From the NCBI GenBank assembly GCA_037044905.1, contig JBAOKB010000074.1, forward strand, positions 558,001-622,000: a stretch of 64,000 nucleotides of DNA. The letters are read 5' to 3'. The notes beneath the pieces were generated by a model. That model searched no databases. It saw only the letters and a program-made list of their open reading frames with translations, and had not been told where the DNA came from. The stretch comes from Hortaea werneckii. Taxonomy: Eukaryota; Ascomycota; Dothideomycetes; Mycosphaerellales; Teratosphaeriaceae. The position numbers were made by a program, and so were the translations under genes. Positions 23,474 through 35,240 of the stretch are shown piece by piece. Position 1 is the first letter of the stretch; the number at the start of each line of letters is the position of its first letter.

Positions 23474-24214
23474 TCATCCAATTTCCATTGCATCAGGATC
23501 ATCTTCTACCTCTGCTACATACCCGCCACTGTAGCCATGCGCCGGCTCAACATCATCATCGCAATCTCCCGTTTGGTATCGCCTCATCATGTCCTCCTGC
23601 CTCGCCTCTTCAGCTGCCTTGTCTCTCGCTCGTTGCCGCGCTTCAAGAATGGTTTTCCTTGTGATGTCGCTTTCCTCAGAGGGCGTAAGACTTTGTGGCA
23701 CGCTGTACAGTACAAGCTCCTGGTTCTTGTCATGTTTTTGGCCGGTTAGAACATGGCTCGGCAAACGACTGAGCTTCTTTTCAATGTCGGGCAGGAAGAT
23801 GAGCCTTTCCTCGTCGGATGTTTCGATCTCAGCAAGCTCGTCATCCAGATTGTGTATGTAGACGCGATCGCGCGTATCGTCTACGGCCATCAACTCCTCT
23901 CCTTTAGGGCTCGCTTGTCTGGCATCATTCCGCCCATCTGATGCGCTTGCATTCGGCTTTAAACTTGGCGATACGGGGATGTAGTAATTGCTGCTCGCAT
24001 GTGCGTTTTCTCCATCACCTTGATCCTGGCGGTTGCCTGCGGCCTGATCAGCGGCTGCATTGAGCAACACATATCGCGTCGGTTTACCGAGACTGAGGAG
24101 ATTGAAACGCTTGGTGAAGCGCTGATCGTCGTTCAGGTTTGACTCATCCGCTGGCCGCTTGCCGAGCACTGAACCTCCGTCCGCAACGCTACTGCTGGTG
24201 GGCTGCTGCATCAT
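23474..24214 (-). CDS. Conserved-looking acidic protein of unknown function
   Basis: A single-exon gene of 246 codons from the first of two adjacent ATGs (24212-24214). I do not recognise the family. The N-terminus is Ser/Gln-rich with a basic GKRPADE patch. The middle has a hydrophobic strand-like RYVLLNAAADQ and a YYIPVSPSLKP segment. The second half is strongly acidic (DDELAEIETSDEERLIFLPDIEKKL), followed by a helical Arg/Ala/Glu stretch and an acidic end. There are no membrane segments, signal peptide or cysteine clusters. Even codon use, full length without breaks and pattern-like blocks argue that it is real. It is divergent from the alanyl-tRNA synthetase gene. Confidence 0.7.
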   Translation of the reverse strand: MMQQPTSSSVADGGSVLGKRPADESNLNDDQRFTKRFNLLSLGKPTRYVLLNAAADQAAGNRQDQGDGENAHASSNYYIPVSPSLKPNASASDGRNDARQASPKGEELMAVDDTRDRVYIHNLDDELAEIETSDEERLIFLPDIEKKLSRLPSHVLTGQKHDKNQELVLYSVPQSLTPSEESDITRKTILEARQRARDKAAEEARQEDMMRRYQTGDCDDDVEPAHGYSGGYVAEVEDDPDAMEIG

Positions 24215-24435
24215 CTTCCATCACCGGACAGGAGCGCGAAGACGAGTCACGGAAGACGATCGAAGGTCATCTTCTGGGTAGCCCGTCTGTGTGAATATCT
24301 TATCTGCATGCTGATCCTGAAGTGTAACACCTGATACCATTCCATCACCTCCCGTCCAGCTGAAAGGCCTCGAAGCTTCTAGCCCGAGGTTGCAACAGGC
24401 TCTCCCGTCCAGCGCTGCCCGCTGCGCTGCGCTGC
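24215..24435. other. Divergent promoter shared with the alanyl-tRNA synthetase gene
   Basis: About 220 bp to the upstream AlaRS start, or 350 bp to the downstream start. Ends in a GCTGCGCTGC tandem repeat just ahead of the first ATG. Confidence 0.5.
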
Positions 24436-24564
24436 ATGCGACGAGTGTGGAGCTTCCCGCAAACGCTTTCTTTTGCGCTCTGGAAACGACACCCGCCTCG
24501 CAGCATTCGCCCCCACGACATCCGCGGCTGCTGGTATTCTTTACAGACTCGCAGCTACGTCAAC
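24436..24564 (+). promoter_or_regulatory. In-frame upstream start and mitochondrial-leader extension of alanyl-tRNA synthetase
   Basis: ATG 24436 lies 129 nt (43 codons) upstream of and in frame with ATG 24565. The 43 codons begin MRRVWSFPQTLSFALWKRH and are rich in Arg, Ser and hydrophobic residues with a single Asp, the profile of a mitochondrial presequence. The first ATG has T at -3 and C at +4 (weak context). The second has A at -3 and G at +4 (strong). No other ATG in any plus frame lies between them. Confidence 0.65.
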
Positions 24565-27500
24565 ATGGGCTCCACGCCGGGTGAGACGCCCCAGTGGCCG
24601 GTATGTCTCGTCTGCCAGCGTAGGTGGATGGCGCAATCGCTGATCTGTGCGTTTCTCAATAGGCCCCCAAAGTGAGGAGTGCCTTCATCGAGTAAGTCAC
24701 GGGACCGCAGTGGATTTTCGCCACTCGCAACGGATCGCATGCGATTGCATTCGCTATGTGCTCGCATGTGCATGGCGACTGTCACCCCAAATGAGTCATA
24801 TATGGCTGACCTTGATATTGCAGTTACTTCAAAGAGAAAGGCCACACCTTCGTGCCTTCCTCATCCGTCGTGCCACTCGATGACCCCACGCTCCTCTTCA
24901 CCAATGCTGGCATGAACCAGTACAAGTCAATCTTCCTCGGAACAGTAGACCCCAACTCCGACTTCTCCAAGCTCAAGCGTGCTGTCAACTCACAGAAGTG
25001 TATCCGTGCTGGTGGCAAGCACAATGACCTCGATGATGTCGGCAAAGACTCCTATCATCACACCTTCTTCGAGATGTTGGGTAACTGGTCTTTTGGAGAT
25101 TACTTCAAGAAAGAAGCCATTGCCTATTCCTGGGAACTCCTGACGAAAGTCTTCGGCTTGCAGCCTGACCGATTGTATGTCACTTACTTCGAAGGTAAAG
25201 CCGATGCAGGTCTGGAGCCCGATCTCGAGGCCAAGGAGTTCTGGAAAAGTGTTGGCGTTGCCGAAGACCACATCCTCCCCGGTAACATGAAGGACAACTT
25301 CTGGGAAATGGGCGACCAAGGTCCCTGTGGTCCGTGCTCTGAAGTTCATTACGACCGCATCGGCAATCGCAATGCTGCATATCTCGTCAACCAGGATGAC
25401 CCGAATGTGCTCGAGATCTGGAACAACGTCTTCATCCAATACAACCGTGAGCCTGACCGCACTCTGAAGCCTCTGCCTAACAAGCACGTCGATACCGGTC
25501 TAGGTTACGAGCGTCTCGTTTCTGTGCTGCAGAACGTCTACTCCAACTACGACACCGACGTATTTACGCCTCTGTTTAAGAGGATCCAAGAGATCACCGG
25601 TGCGCGGGAGTATCGGGGCAAGTTCGCTGAAGAGGACCCCGATGGCATCGACACCGCCTATCGTGTCGTCGCCGATCACATTCGAACCCTTGCATTCGCT
25701 ATATCAGATGGCGGTGTACCAAACAACGTTGGTCGAGGGTACGTGGTGCGACGCATTCTGCGGAGAGGTGCACGATATGCCAGGAAAGTACTTCAATGTG
25801 GAGATTGGCAACTTCTTCGAGAAGCTGCTCCCTACACTGGTAGAGCAGATGGGCGATATGTTCCCAGAGATCAAGAAGAAGCAGTCAGAGGTGGCAGAAA
25901 TTCTGAACGAGGAGGAGCTTTCCTTCGCCAAGACCCTCGACAGAGGTGAGGCTATGTTTGAGAAGATCGCACAGAACTGCAAGGTGAAGGACATCAAGGA
26001 GCTGGCTGGTACAGATGTGTGGCGTCTCTACGATACATACGGCTTTCCAGTCGATCTCACAAGCATTATGGCCGAGGAAAGAGGCCTGACGATTGACGAA
26101 AATGCGGTTGCTGAGGCGCAAGAGAAAGCCAGGGAAGCCAGCAAGGGTGAGAAGAAGGCTGGTGGTGACCTGGTTAAGCTCAATGTCCACGACATCAATG
26201 CGCTAGAGAAGATGGCGGACGTACCCAAAACAGACGACTCGGCGAAGTTCCAGCGTGATGACATTCACAGCGTCATCAAAGCCATCTACCACTCAGGCAA
26301 CTTCGTTGACGCGACCTCTGCTGCTCCCGAAGGCGAGCAGATCGGCTTGATCCTCGACCGCACAAACTTTTATGCTGAGCAGGGTGGTCAGGAGTATGAC
26401 ACCGGCCGCATCCTTATCGATGGCGAGGCGGAGTTGGACGTTCAGAACGTTCAAGGCTATGGCGGCTATGTCCTTCACACTGGTTACATGAAGTACGGTT
26501 CCCTGAAGAAGGGTGACGAGGTTCGATGCGAATACGAAGAATTACGAAGGGCCCCGATCCGCAACAACCACACCGGCACTCACATCCTTAACTTTGCACT
26601 GAGGGAAGTGCTGGGTGAGGAGGTGAACCAGCGAGGTAGCCTGGTGGCACCAGAGAAGTTGAGGTTCGACTTTAGTCACAAGACTGGGTGCTCAGAAGCT
26701 GAGCTCGAGAAGATCGAGGATCTGTGTACTGGCTACATCAGGCAAAACTCCGAGGTCTATGCCACAGATGTCCCACTTGCAACCGCCAAGAGCATCGAAG
26801 GTGTGCGTGCGGTGTTCGGCGAGACGTACCCTGACCCTGTGAGGGTGGTCAGTATCGGTGTTCCTGTCGAAGACCTGCTAGAGAACGTGAAGAGGGCGGA
26901 ATGGAGAAACGTTTCGGTTGAGTTCTGCGGTGGCACACATGTCAAGAACACCACCGAGATCAAGGACCTGGTCATCCTGGAGGAATCGGGCATTGCAAAG
27001 GGCATTCGTCGTATCGTTGCCGTCACTGGCTCCACCGCGCACGAGGTCCAGAGGCAGGTCGCCGAATGGGAAAAGCGTGTGCAGCAGCTTGAGAGCATGC
27101 AGTACTCTGCTGAAAAGGAGTCTAAGACGAAGGAATGGCAGCACGAGCTCGGCAAGGTTGAGATCTCCGCGGTGGGCAAGTCAAAGCTCAGAGAGCGCTT
27201 CGCCAAGGTTACCAAGGACAACCTGGACCACCAGAAGGCCGCGCAGAAGGTGGAAAACAAGAAGGTGCTCGATGCTGTCAATGAGTACTTTGAGAAGAAC
27301 AAGGACGACAAGACTGCTGTGCTCACTTTGCCGCTCTCTGCGGGCAGCAAGGCCGTGCAAGAGGCTATTAAGACCATCAGCAGCAAGAACAAGGACAAGA
27401 CGGTTTACATCCTCGGCGCTGCAGAGGACAAGGTCATGCACGGGTGCCATGTCTCGTCCGACGCACAAGGGAAGGGTGCTGATGCTAGCAAGTGGGCCAA

Positions 27501-27633
27501 CTCGGTCGCCAGCCTGGTCGGAGGCAAGGCAGGTGGCAAAGGTGCGACGAGCATAGGCCAGGGTACTGAGGTCAGCAAAGTCGACGAGGCTCTTGAGGCG
27601 GCCAGGAAGTACCTCCAGGACTTGTCGCTTTGA
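24436..27633 (+). CDS. ALA1: Alanyl-tRNA synthetase, probably dual cytosolic and mitochondrial (one frame break)
   Basis: Class II synthetase charging tRNA-Ala. The cytosolic start is ATG 24565 (exon 1 24565-24600); the mitochondrial form probably starts at 24436. Intron 1 is 24601-24662, a 29-nt micro-exon is 24663-24691, intron 2 is 24692-24823 (132 nt), and the main exon is 24824-27633. Joining them gives VRSAFIDYFKEKGHTFVPSSSV, the family N-terminus. Class II motifs appear around DSYHHTFFEMLGNWSFGDYFK and CGPCSEVHYDR. The editing domain has NNHTGTHILNF (HxxxH) near 26563 and CGGTHVKN (CxxxH) near 26926, followed by a coiled coil and a DHHA1-type Gly-rich end. At 25785-25787 an AAA seems to be AA plus one extra A: RGARYAR continues as KYFNVEIGNFF only in the next frame. 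Cytosolic length is about 957 residues, normal for the family. Confidence 0.95.
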
Positions 27634-29616
27634 AGCATGATACAGTAGGTCTGCGGTCGAGAGGGACTGCGAAAGAGGATAGTCGGAGAATGAGAATTTG
27701 ATGGACGTGCAGCTCAGCCGATCTGGTACGGTATATAAATTGCAATTTTGTGCCAGAGTGTCCAGATGCTTGGAGGCTCTCTCCATATTTTCTTCGCCTC
27801 GCCTCGTAGGAATGCTTGTCTGTTCCTTTGCTCTCGCGTTCCTCTGCTCTCCGAGAGCAATCGAACGGATCGTGACTCCCACCCCTAACTCCCCTGTTCG
27901 GCCTTCCAAAGTCATCATAATAGCCCCACGTAAATCAAGCTTGGCTTTCATGCATCCGACAACGTCTTCTCAAATTGTAGAGATGACAGTACCGTTGGCA
28001 TCTGGCTCCACGGAATACACTCAAATTCAGTGGACGTCGTAGTAGACAACGTGTGGCGATTCCAAGTGCCATTTTATTTTATTTCATCAGAAAATGGATT
28101 CTTTGGATAAGTGCCAGCGAGGCAATTAAAATAATATCTCCGAACATCAGGTTGGTCGAGTGATTGCTTTGAGCGCACTTTACAAACGGCCTTGCAATGA
28201 ACCAGGAATGCGAGTCCAATTGAATCACCGTGCACTGGAGGTAGAATTAGACTATTACGTCCGCATGTTCTACGCTGCTCTAGCAGACTACAGCCGACCA
28301 CACGTGTGCTATCAATGCATATCATCGGAAGGCTGATGATGATCGCGCATGGCAAAATGATGGTGTACAGGAGGAGATTCACGGCAGATCCATGATTCTG
28401 CTCTCCTCCTCACGGCTAGCAGGGGCGGCAAATCTCGTGAGACATCTGTCGCAGCACACGACATCAAGCTCTGATGTGCGACCTGGATGATCAGGGGACA
28501 TGCCCAGGTTCGCTGAGCATGCGCCGAGCAGCGCTATTTCAGCGCATAATGTTCAAGATGAGGTACACCCGGCGAGACTTTGTCTTATAGATTTCGGCAG
28601 TGCTTGTAGCAAGAATACGCAAATCCGCATTGTCGTCGCCCAGAGAGTCTACGCCAGAATGAAAATAGTCAATTCAGAGCGGTCTGCAGCCTTCAACTAA
28701 TGGAGCATTGACGGAATGGCGGTCTCCCAGCTGGATATATCTTGCATGCAACACCTATTTTGAAGCCACGATGAAGGCGGGGAATGCGCAGTAAATGGGC
28801 TTCATGAAACATTGCCAATGGATTTCTCGCGTATCAGGAGGTAGGAGGTAGTCTTGTTCCCTGTTCCATGTGGTCGACACTGTAGAAGGTCAAGACGGAA
28901 CAGAGTCATGGGTCCAATCTTGGCAAACTCTGCACAAATTATATGACGCTGATCGTTCTTTCCGTTTAAAGTGAGACCCCACACTCGGAGGCTTTTCGAG
29001 GCTCGGCCCCAGCCGATCTCTCCCGCATTCCTATCAAAACACACATGCATGACACAACACCCACAATGTCGAAGACCCATCTCGGCCTGGACAACACAAG
29101 ATCCTGCTGGAGTCCCAAGTTCTAGTACGACGATAGACAAAAATCTCACAGACAGCGGGACCCCGAAATTGCGACTGTCTTGGCAGCTCAAACACCGTCG
29201 CATCCTCCCCAGGTCGTTTATAACCGTTGCGAGATTACTGCAGTGGCGCAAAGCCAATCGCGAACCCCTGTTGCAGGCCGCTAGGAACCTCTTTGCAGGG
29301 GACGCCACCTGTGCAACACATTTCACAATAATAGATTGGGTGCCGGTCTGTCGTTTCACATTCCTCGCTTCTTCCCCCGTGTGTTCCTTTTGCTTCGCAT
29401 CCTCACATTTCGCTCGTTGCTGCAACTCACCCTCAGTCGCTCACTATCCAGCGTCGACGACGCAAACAGTCGTTCATTTCTTTTTTGGATGCGGATCGCA
29501 AACGATATCTAGCAGGAAACAGGATAGTGTGTACAGAAAGAAAACAAACGAGGCGGCGCATAGCAACAACCAGTCAATCATTGCAACACACCATTTCAAG
29601 AGGGTAGAACGACAAG
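27634..29616. other. Long intergenic region upstream of the TOS1-like gene
   Basis: Nearly 2 kb, the largest gap in the window. Opposed open frames at 28802-29425 (minus) and 28971-29678 (plus) overlap each other and have no domain-like pattern; neither is called. The last 300 bp are pyrimidine-rich, as expected for a highly expressed wall-protein promoter and leader. Confidence 0.5.
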
Positions 29617-31112
29617 ATGAAGTATTTGTTCACTGCTGCGACCCTGTTCGCAGCCAGCGTGGTTGCAGACAAGCGTGATTTGTGCTCTGAAGGCGCCGTG
29701 GACGATGGCGGCAACTGGTACTGCCAGGCTGTCGAAGCCATCACTTACACTGGCGTCGGTGGTCAGGGCTCGTACAACAGGGTCACGAACATGAACCCTG
29801 ATGCGGAGCCGGGTAGCCAGTGTTCCAGCGAGGCACGTGGCTACTCTGGTAACCTGTCGCCGCTTGACGAAGAGGTACGTTGTATACGCCCGATGCTGCT
29901 TTAGGAGACAAGTCCAGTAAACTCATTGTCGGTGTGTAGGTTTCAATGCATTTCCGTGGACCTCTGCAACTGAAACAATTCGCTGTATACACCCCCAGTT
30001 CCACCTCCAAGCGCAGCGAAAGGCGAAGTGCGCACGTACGTCGTCACGCACATGGTCACGGCCATGGCCACCAGCACCACGGAAGGGAGGCTGAACCGGC
30101 GCTTGGCGATGTGGTCACTGCTACTATCGATGGCGTTGTCCAGACTTGGCTGAACAACTGGAGTGGCCAGGAGACCTCAGCCCCTGTCGCCTCCTCCAGC
30201 TCTGCGGAAGCTTCGCCCACGTCAACCGTGGACACGCATGAGAATTGGCTTCCCCATTTGTTTGGTGGCGGACATGGCGGACACGGACACGGACACGACT
30301 CTTCGGAAGAGACTTCCGCTTCTTCAAGTGCTGCCCCGTCATCCCCAAGCAAGACCAGCAGCTCATCCTCGTCCTCCGGAGGATGGGGCCGCCAGGCCTA
30401 TTACCAAGCTTCCTCTAACACAAGCGAGGGCTTGGTCTTCTTAAACCATTTTGGTGGCTCGGGCTCAGGCACATTCGACTACACGTTCGGCAACTCGCTT
30501 TCTTTCTCCAGCCCTGACGGTCAGAGCGGTGCTTCCGACAGGCAGACCCTCGAAGACTGCACTCTGCCGTCCACTGCCGAAGTAATTATCATGTCCGACA
30601 GGGAGTGCTCCGGGGACGACTGCGGCTACAGCCGCCCGGATACTGTTGCTTTCCACGGCTTCGATGGTCCATCAAAGGCGTTCTTCTTCGAGTTCCAGAT
30701 GCCAGACTCAGGCGAGACTGCTTCCAACCAGTGGGACCCCGCAAACATGCCTGCCATTTGGATGCTCAACGCGCAGATCCCAAGAACGCTTCAGTACGGC
30801 CAGGCCGAATGCTCCTGCTGGGAGTCGGGATGTGGCGAGTTCGACCTTTTCGAGGTCCTGGCCCCGGGTGACTCGCGCATGAAGAGCACTCTGCACGGTA
30901 ACATTGCTGGCGGCGACAGTGACTACTTCAAGCGGCCCACCGACAGGACAATGAAAGCTGCCATGATTTTGGACAACAACAACATTCATCTCAAGAAACT
31001 TGAAGATGACTTTGACTTTGCCAGTGACATCGACGCCAGCACCATTAGCGAGATTTGCGGCAACACTTTGACGCAGAGTAAGCTCGTCTCGCTCTTCTCG
31101 CTCACCGGTTAA
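29617..31112 (+). CDS. TOS1-like cell wall protein (DUF2403 plus DUF2401), with His-rich linker
   Basis: Secreted wall protein of the yeast TOS1/YJL171C type. ATG 29617. Exon 1 is 29617-29874, a 65-nt intron is 29875-29939, exon 2 is 29940-31112, phase 0. The signal peptide is MKYLFTAATLFAASVVADKR with a KR site. The N-terminal DUF2403 part has GNWYCQAVEAITYTGVGGQGSYN. A linker follows with two His/Gly-rich tracts (RRHAHGHGHGHQHHG near 30035-30082; GGGHGGHGHGHDSSEE near 30265-30310) and a Ser-rich run. The C-terminal DUF2401 part has FLNHFGGSGSGTFDYTFGNSLS, MPAIWMLNAQIPRTLQYG and CSCWESGCGEFDLFEVL. Family members are wall-linked and considered putative glycosidases of beta-glucan. No GPI signal is visible. 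No frame break. Confidence 0.9.
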
Positions 31113-31947
31113 TTCGAATACCCGCGACGCGTTGCATTAAAGGTGTTGAAGGAGTATGTGGGTTGAATAGTGAGCGGAGGGTGCATTCTTCATGGTCTGC
31201 CTGGAATGGTCGACTTGTGCGGTCCTTCAGCGACGCGATCGTCTTGCATCCTTTTCCTTGGCTTACTTTACTTTGCTGTATAGGCTCGATCGCATAGTCA
31301 GATCTCTTCGTAACGCTTAATCCATCATCTGCTCCCGGTCCCGTCATCATACAGAGCTGCTTTGCGCTATAGTGGTCATTGGAACGGCATGATATTTGTT
31401 CTTGGTAGAAGGGGATGTAGATCGCTTACCTCATGCTGTAGGAAGGATGTAGACAGGCGCGTTCGCCGGCTGTCCCGGGAATTGATGAGGCGCAACTGGA
31501 TATTCCTTCCGACGATTTGCCGCCCACCGCGACTGACAGCGCAACCCTCGTCCTTTGTAGCATCCTGCTAACCTTGGAAGCAACCATGTGTAGAATGTGA
31601 ATAAAAGGCATACATCATATCCAGCCGGAGACGCGGCTGATAGCTTCGGTAGGTGCCTATTGACGAGTCTGGCTTGCAGTCGCGACGGTAAAGAGGAACG
31701 AGGAGCTTCTGCTTTGCCGCCGACATGCAGCTGTAGCCGCCCAACTTTTGAGCTGAAGAATCCCATATTGTGGCGTGTTTCATGGCAGGGATGTTTGCAG
31801 TCGGCCTTCCTGCGGTCCACTACACAATAAATGTCAAAGCGTTTGGCATTGCGCTGTAATGGATTTCTTTTGTACGACGCCTGAGTCTTTCTAACACAGC
31901 AACCTCCCACAGCCAGCCGATCATAATATCAAAAACGCAGAGCACCA
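31113..31947. other. Intergenic region
   Basis: About 835 bp between the TOS1-like stop and the large surface protein. No gene recognised; short frames on both strands look like chance. Confidence 0.5.
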
Positions 31948-34900
31948 ATGGAAGTCCCAATCTGGATACTCACGTTCCTCGTGGTGCGAGCGACGGAGGC
32001 AACAGACGTTGCAGATTATGTGGCGGCGGGCGTTGGGTTACAAACAGGCGCCTCCCAACTTGAAAGCAGTGCAGCCGCAACAAGTGTGGACTTGGGATGG
32101 AACAGCAGCATTACCACAGCGAGCGTTCCTGCAAAGCACTCGCAAACAGCATTTACCGGATCTGGAGCGGGGAATACTGGTTCATATGAATGGTCAAATG
32201 TTTCTTTCACGGGGGATTGCTTTGCGCAATGGGATGCATATTGGACAGCAAGCTCAAGCGCAACAGAGCTATCAATGGTGATTGCCACCGCGACTCAAAC
32301 TATCGTTAGGACCCCTACCTACTACTCTACCAGCTACGAAGAGCTCGGTCCTTCGAGTTGGACGAGGGTTGTCACGCAATATGCCGATGCAAATAACGTC
32401 TTCCCAATCGCTACTTATACAACGACAAGATCTGACGACGGAGGCACGAGACGAATCACGGAACCTACGTCTACTGGCGAACCAACAACGAGGGTGTCAA
32501 CCGTGGAGTTCGAAAAGAACATTCCTGCGTACAGCGGCACCATCACATCGCCAGCTTGCGTCCTTCCCTCAGTGGTACCACAGTGCCAGTCGCGTTGGGA
32601 TTCTTGGATTGCAGCAGGCGCTGCTCAGGAAAAGCCTCTTTGTCAAGCTGCAGAAGTGGACAGCGCACAATGCAGCACCATCATATCGGCACGGTATGAT
32701 GGCTACCGGAATTTTGGGCCGACTGGTATTGATGGCTGGGTGACGAACGCGTCAAGTACTTGGTGGCCTGCTACACAGTCTTTCGCACCTGGCTGCTCAC
32801 TGGGGTGCCAGACGTGTGCGATCACTGGTGATACTGTTCAAGTCTACTACTGGCCACCCACTACGGCCACAGCGTTTGAGAACGGCACATTGACGGCAAG
32901 CGCCTCGCATGCTTTGCATACCGGCGCAGCGAACGCCACCGGTCCAATAACTGCGATCGTTGGTGATGCCACTCTGACTTCACCAACGATCTACATTTCG
33001 TACAGATCTCTCTATGCCTCTAACAGCTGTCATCAGGTTGGGCAAAGGTATAGTAACACTATCATCCCTCTTGCGAAGAATGACGACTTGAAAAGTCTAG
33101 CATATCATCAGCTCGATGACATGCCGGCAAGACCCGGGCTGTCTGGCTCCCCATCGAGCTGGGAGTATGAAGAATTGCCCTTCAATCTGACAGATCTTAC
33201 CGAGCCAGTGCCACAAAGCATTTACATGCAGCTTCCTCGATGCCAGTTATCTCTGAGTGCTTATACAAACGCCGGCTTCGAAGCGAGTGACTTCACTTGT
33301 TCCGAGTATGGTGCCTATAAGCCGCTAATTGCCATACCTACTGAGGTTCGTGACCTGGATCCTGCCTGGGCGTCGTGTACGGCTTGGTATGGTGGAGCGT
33401 ACGATCCGCCGAAAGCGTTACAAGGAGCCACGGCTGTCGCAACCCCAGAGGTACCCACACCGGTCGAAGCCACTTCAGCTTCAGCACGGTCAAAAGCCAC
33501 CGACAGCCTTCCAAGCCAAACCGCTACGGCCTTGTCTGCAGATCCTGCTAGTAGCAGTGGTGCCAGATCTTGAACCCACCGCTTCATCCGACAACAGCAG
33601 CGAGAACAGCAGCAAAGCTGCAACAGCAACTTCGAAGGCCTAGGCAGTGGATCCAATGCTGGGGAGTCTTTGCCCAGTTCTGACCCCAAAACGACAGCGC
33701 AGGCTGATCCCTAGTCGATGCAACGCAGACAGAAACACTTGCAGCAAGTCAAAACACAGCGGACACTCTCACTCAAGCAACTTCTGATCTCAGAATCCGG
33801 GCAAAAGTGGCTCCTCCCAAGCGCAACCAACAAAGTCAGAGGCAAATGGTTTGACGAGTAAGGCAACTGGTGGCAGCTCGGACGAAGGTTCTCAGACAGA
33901 GGCTACCGTTACACCATCAACCACCAATGCCTTGAGCATATTGCAGTCTGCGTTGTCGTCTATAAACACTTTTGAGGATCCACAGACCGTTGCTTCGAGC
34001 GCTACGACCGACCTATCTGTTGCAGAATCGCGTTTGGGCGGCAATGAGGCAGTTGGAACAGCTTCCACCGTTAGCCATAACCAAGGCTCGTCTGTAATCC
34101 TACAGACTCCAGAAGCTCATGCTACGCCTTCCAACAACCCGGGAGCAGGCTCAGAAATTGGCGAAGGACCCCTTGCAGAATCTTCAGCCCCTGAAGTGTC
34201 GACGACGGCCGGGCATCAACAAGGAACCGTCGTGACCATTGGCAGCGTGAAGGTCACTGCCTCAGCAAACTCGGACGGAGTAGTGTTGCAAAATGAAGAG
34301 GCAACGACGACCTTGTTAGGTGGACAAGCGGAGGCGACATTCGCTGGCCAGGCTGTAAGTCTAGACTCTCAAGGCCAACTAGCTATTGGATCGAGCACGT
34401 ACGCAGTATCTCCGCAGGAGCCTGCGAATACTGCGATAGCTGTCTCTGTTGGTGGACAAACGTATTATCCACACGCCGTGTCTGGCAAGACAAATGCTTT
34501 CGAGGTAGCCGGAAACACGTTAGCCGCCGGTGGTCCTGCGCAGACGCTGGAGAACGGGCACGTATTTTCTGCTGCAGATGGTGGGCTACTCATCGACAGT
34601 ACTTCAAGCATACTCATTCCGCATGGTGCAACGGCAGCACCATCAGCGCCATCAGCGCAGAGCGAGACCAACGCTAGTGACGATAGGTGGCTCTAGATTC
34701 ACCGCGTCTGGTATCTCAGGCAGGCCATCTGAGATAGTCATAGGAAGCCACACACTTTCAGCCGGAGGTCTGGCAGCCACGATTAACGGTCAAACCATTA
34801 GCCAGGCCTCTGACGGTGTGATTGGTGCTGATGGCACGACGTTGAAGGTACCATCAAGGACACTGGATGGTGCGAGTATGGAAGGCACAGATGCTTCGAC

Positions 34901-35240
34901 AATGCATGCTGCAACTGCATCACGGACAGCCGACAATACGGTCGACACCGTGGTAACTTCTGAGCCATTGCGTAGTCAAGGCGAGGGCGATAGCTCTTCG
35001 AAGACTGGCGACGGCCATATTCAAAGCAATGGTGCTAACAGTGTCTCGCGCGGAGGAAGCTCAGATCCTGCAGTCACAAGCAGTATGACTCGGTCTCCAA
35101 GTTCTGAGTCGACGAGTGGCTTTGATCCTGAGCAAACCACGTCGGCAACTGCTTCGACAGCAGTGAAGATGCAGTGTTGCGCACAAGGGTGGACAGCGGC
35201 ACTCGTGATAGCCTTCCTAATAATGTGTATCGTTATGTAG
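31948..35240 (+). CDS. Large secreted mucin-like surface protein with tandem beta-like repeats, five frame breaks
   Basis: One gene of about 1,100 codons read in shifting frames. ATG 31948 opens a hydrophobic leader (VPIWILTFLVVRATEA). The N-terminal 460 residues have many paired Cys, aromatic residues and N-glycosylation sites, suggesting a folded extracellular domain. A Ser/Thr/Ala-rich stalk follows. Three related units of about 62-80 residues begin near 34221, 34432 and 34671, each resembling VTIGGxxFTA ... VIGxxTLxAGG ... GQxxSxxxDG. The C-terminus is a hydrophobic helix (WTAALVIAFLIMCIVM), either a membrane anchor or a GPI-type signal. Frame changes lie near 33570, 33635, 33712, 33788 and 34675. 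Four are in the low-complexity stalk; the fifth is between repeats two and three. Composition and repeat pattern continue across each. The function is unknown; adhesion or wall sensing is inference. Confidence 0.7.
34221..34860 (+). repeat. Three degenerate protein-level tandem repeats in the surface protein
   Basis: Units at about 34221-34431, 34432-34670 and 34671-34860 share a V-T/S-I/V-G-G start, an A-G-G centre and a D-G-hydrophobic-I end. Divergence at the DNA level is high, so these are old duplications. Confidence 0.55.

Noticed and set aside
28802..29678. Two overlapping long open frames on opposite strands upstream of the TOS1-like gene
   Set aside because: They overlap, show no conserved-looking blocks, and the plus frame runs out of frame into the TOS1 exon; likely chance.
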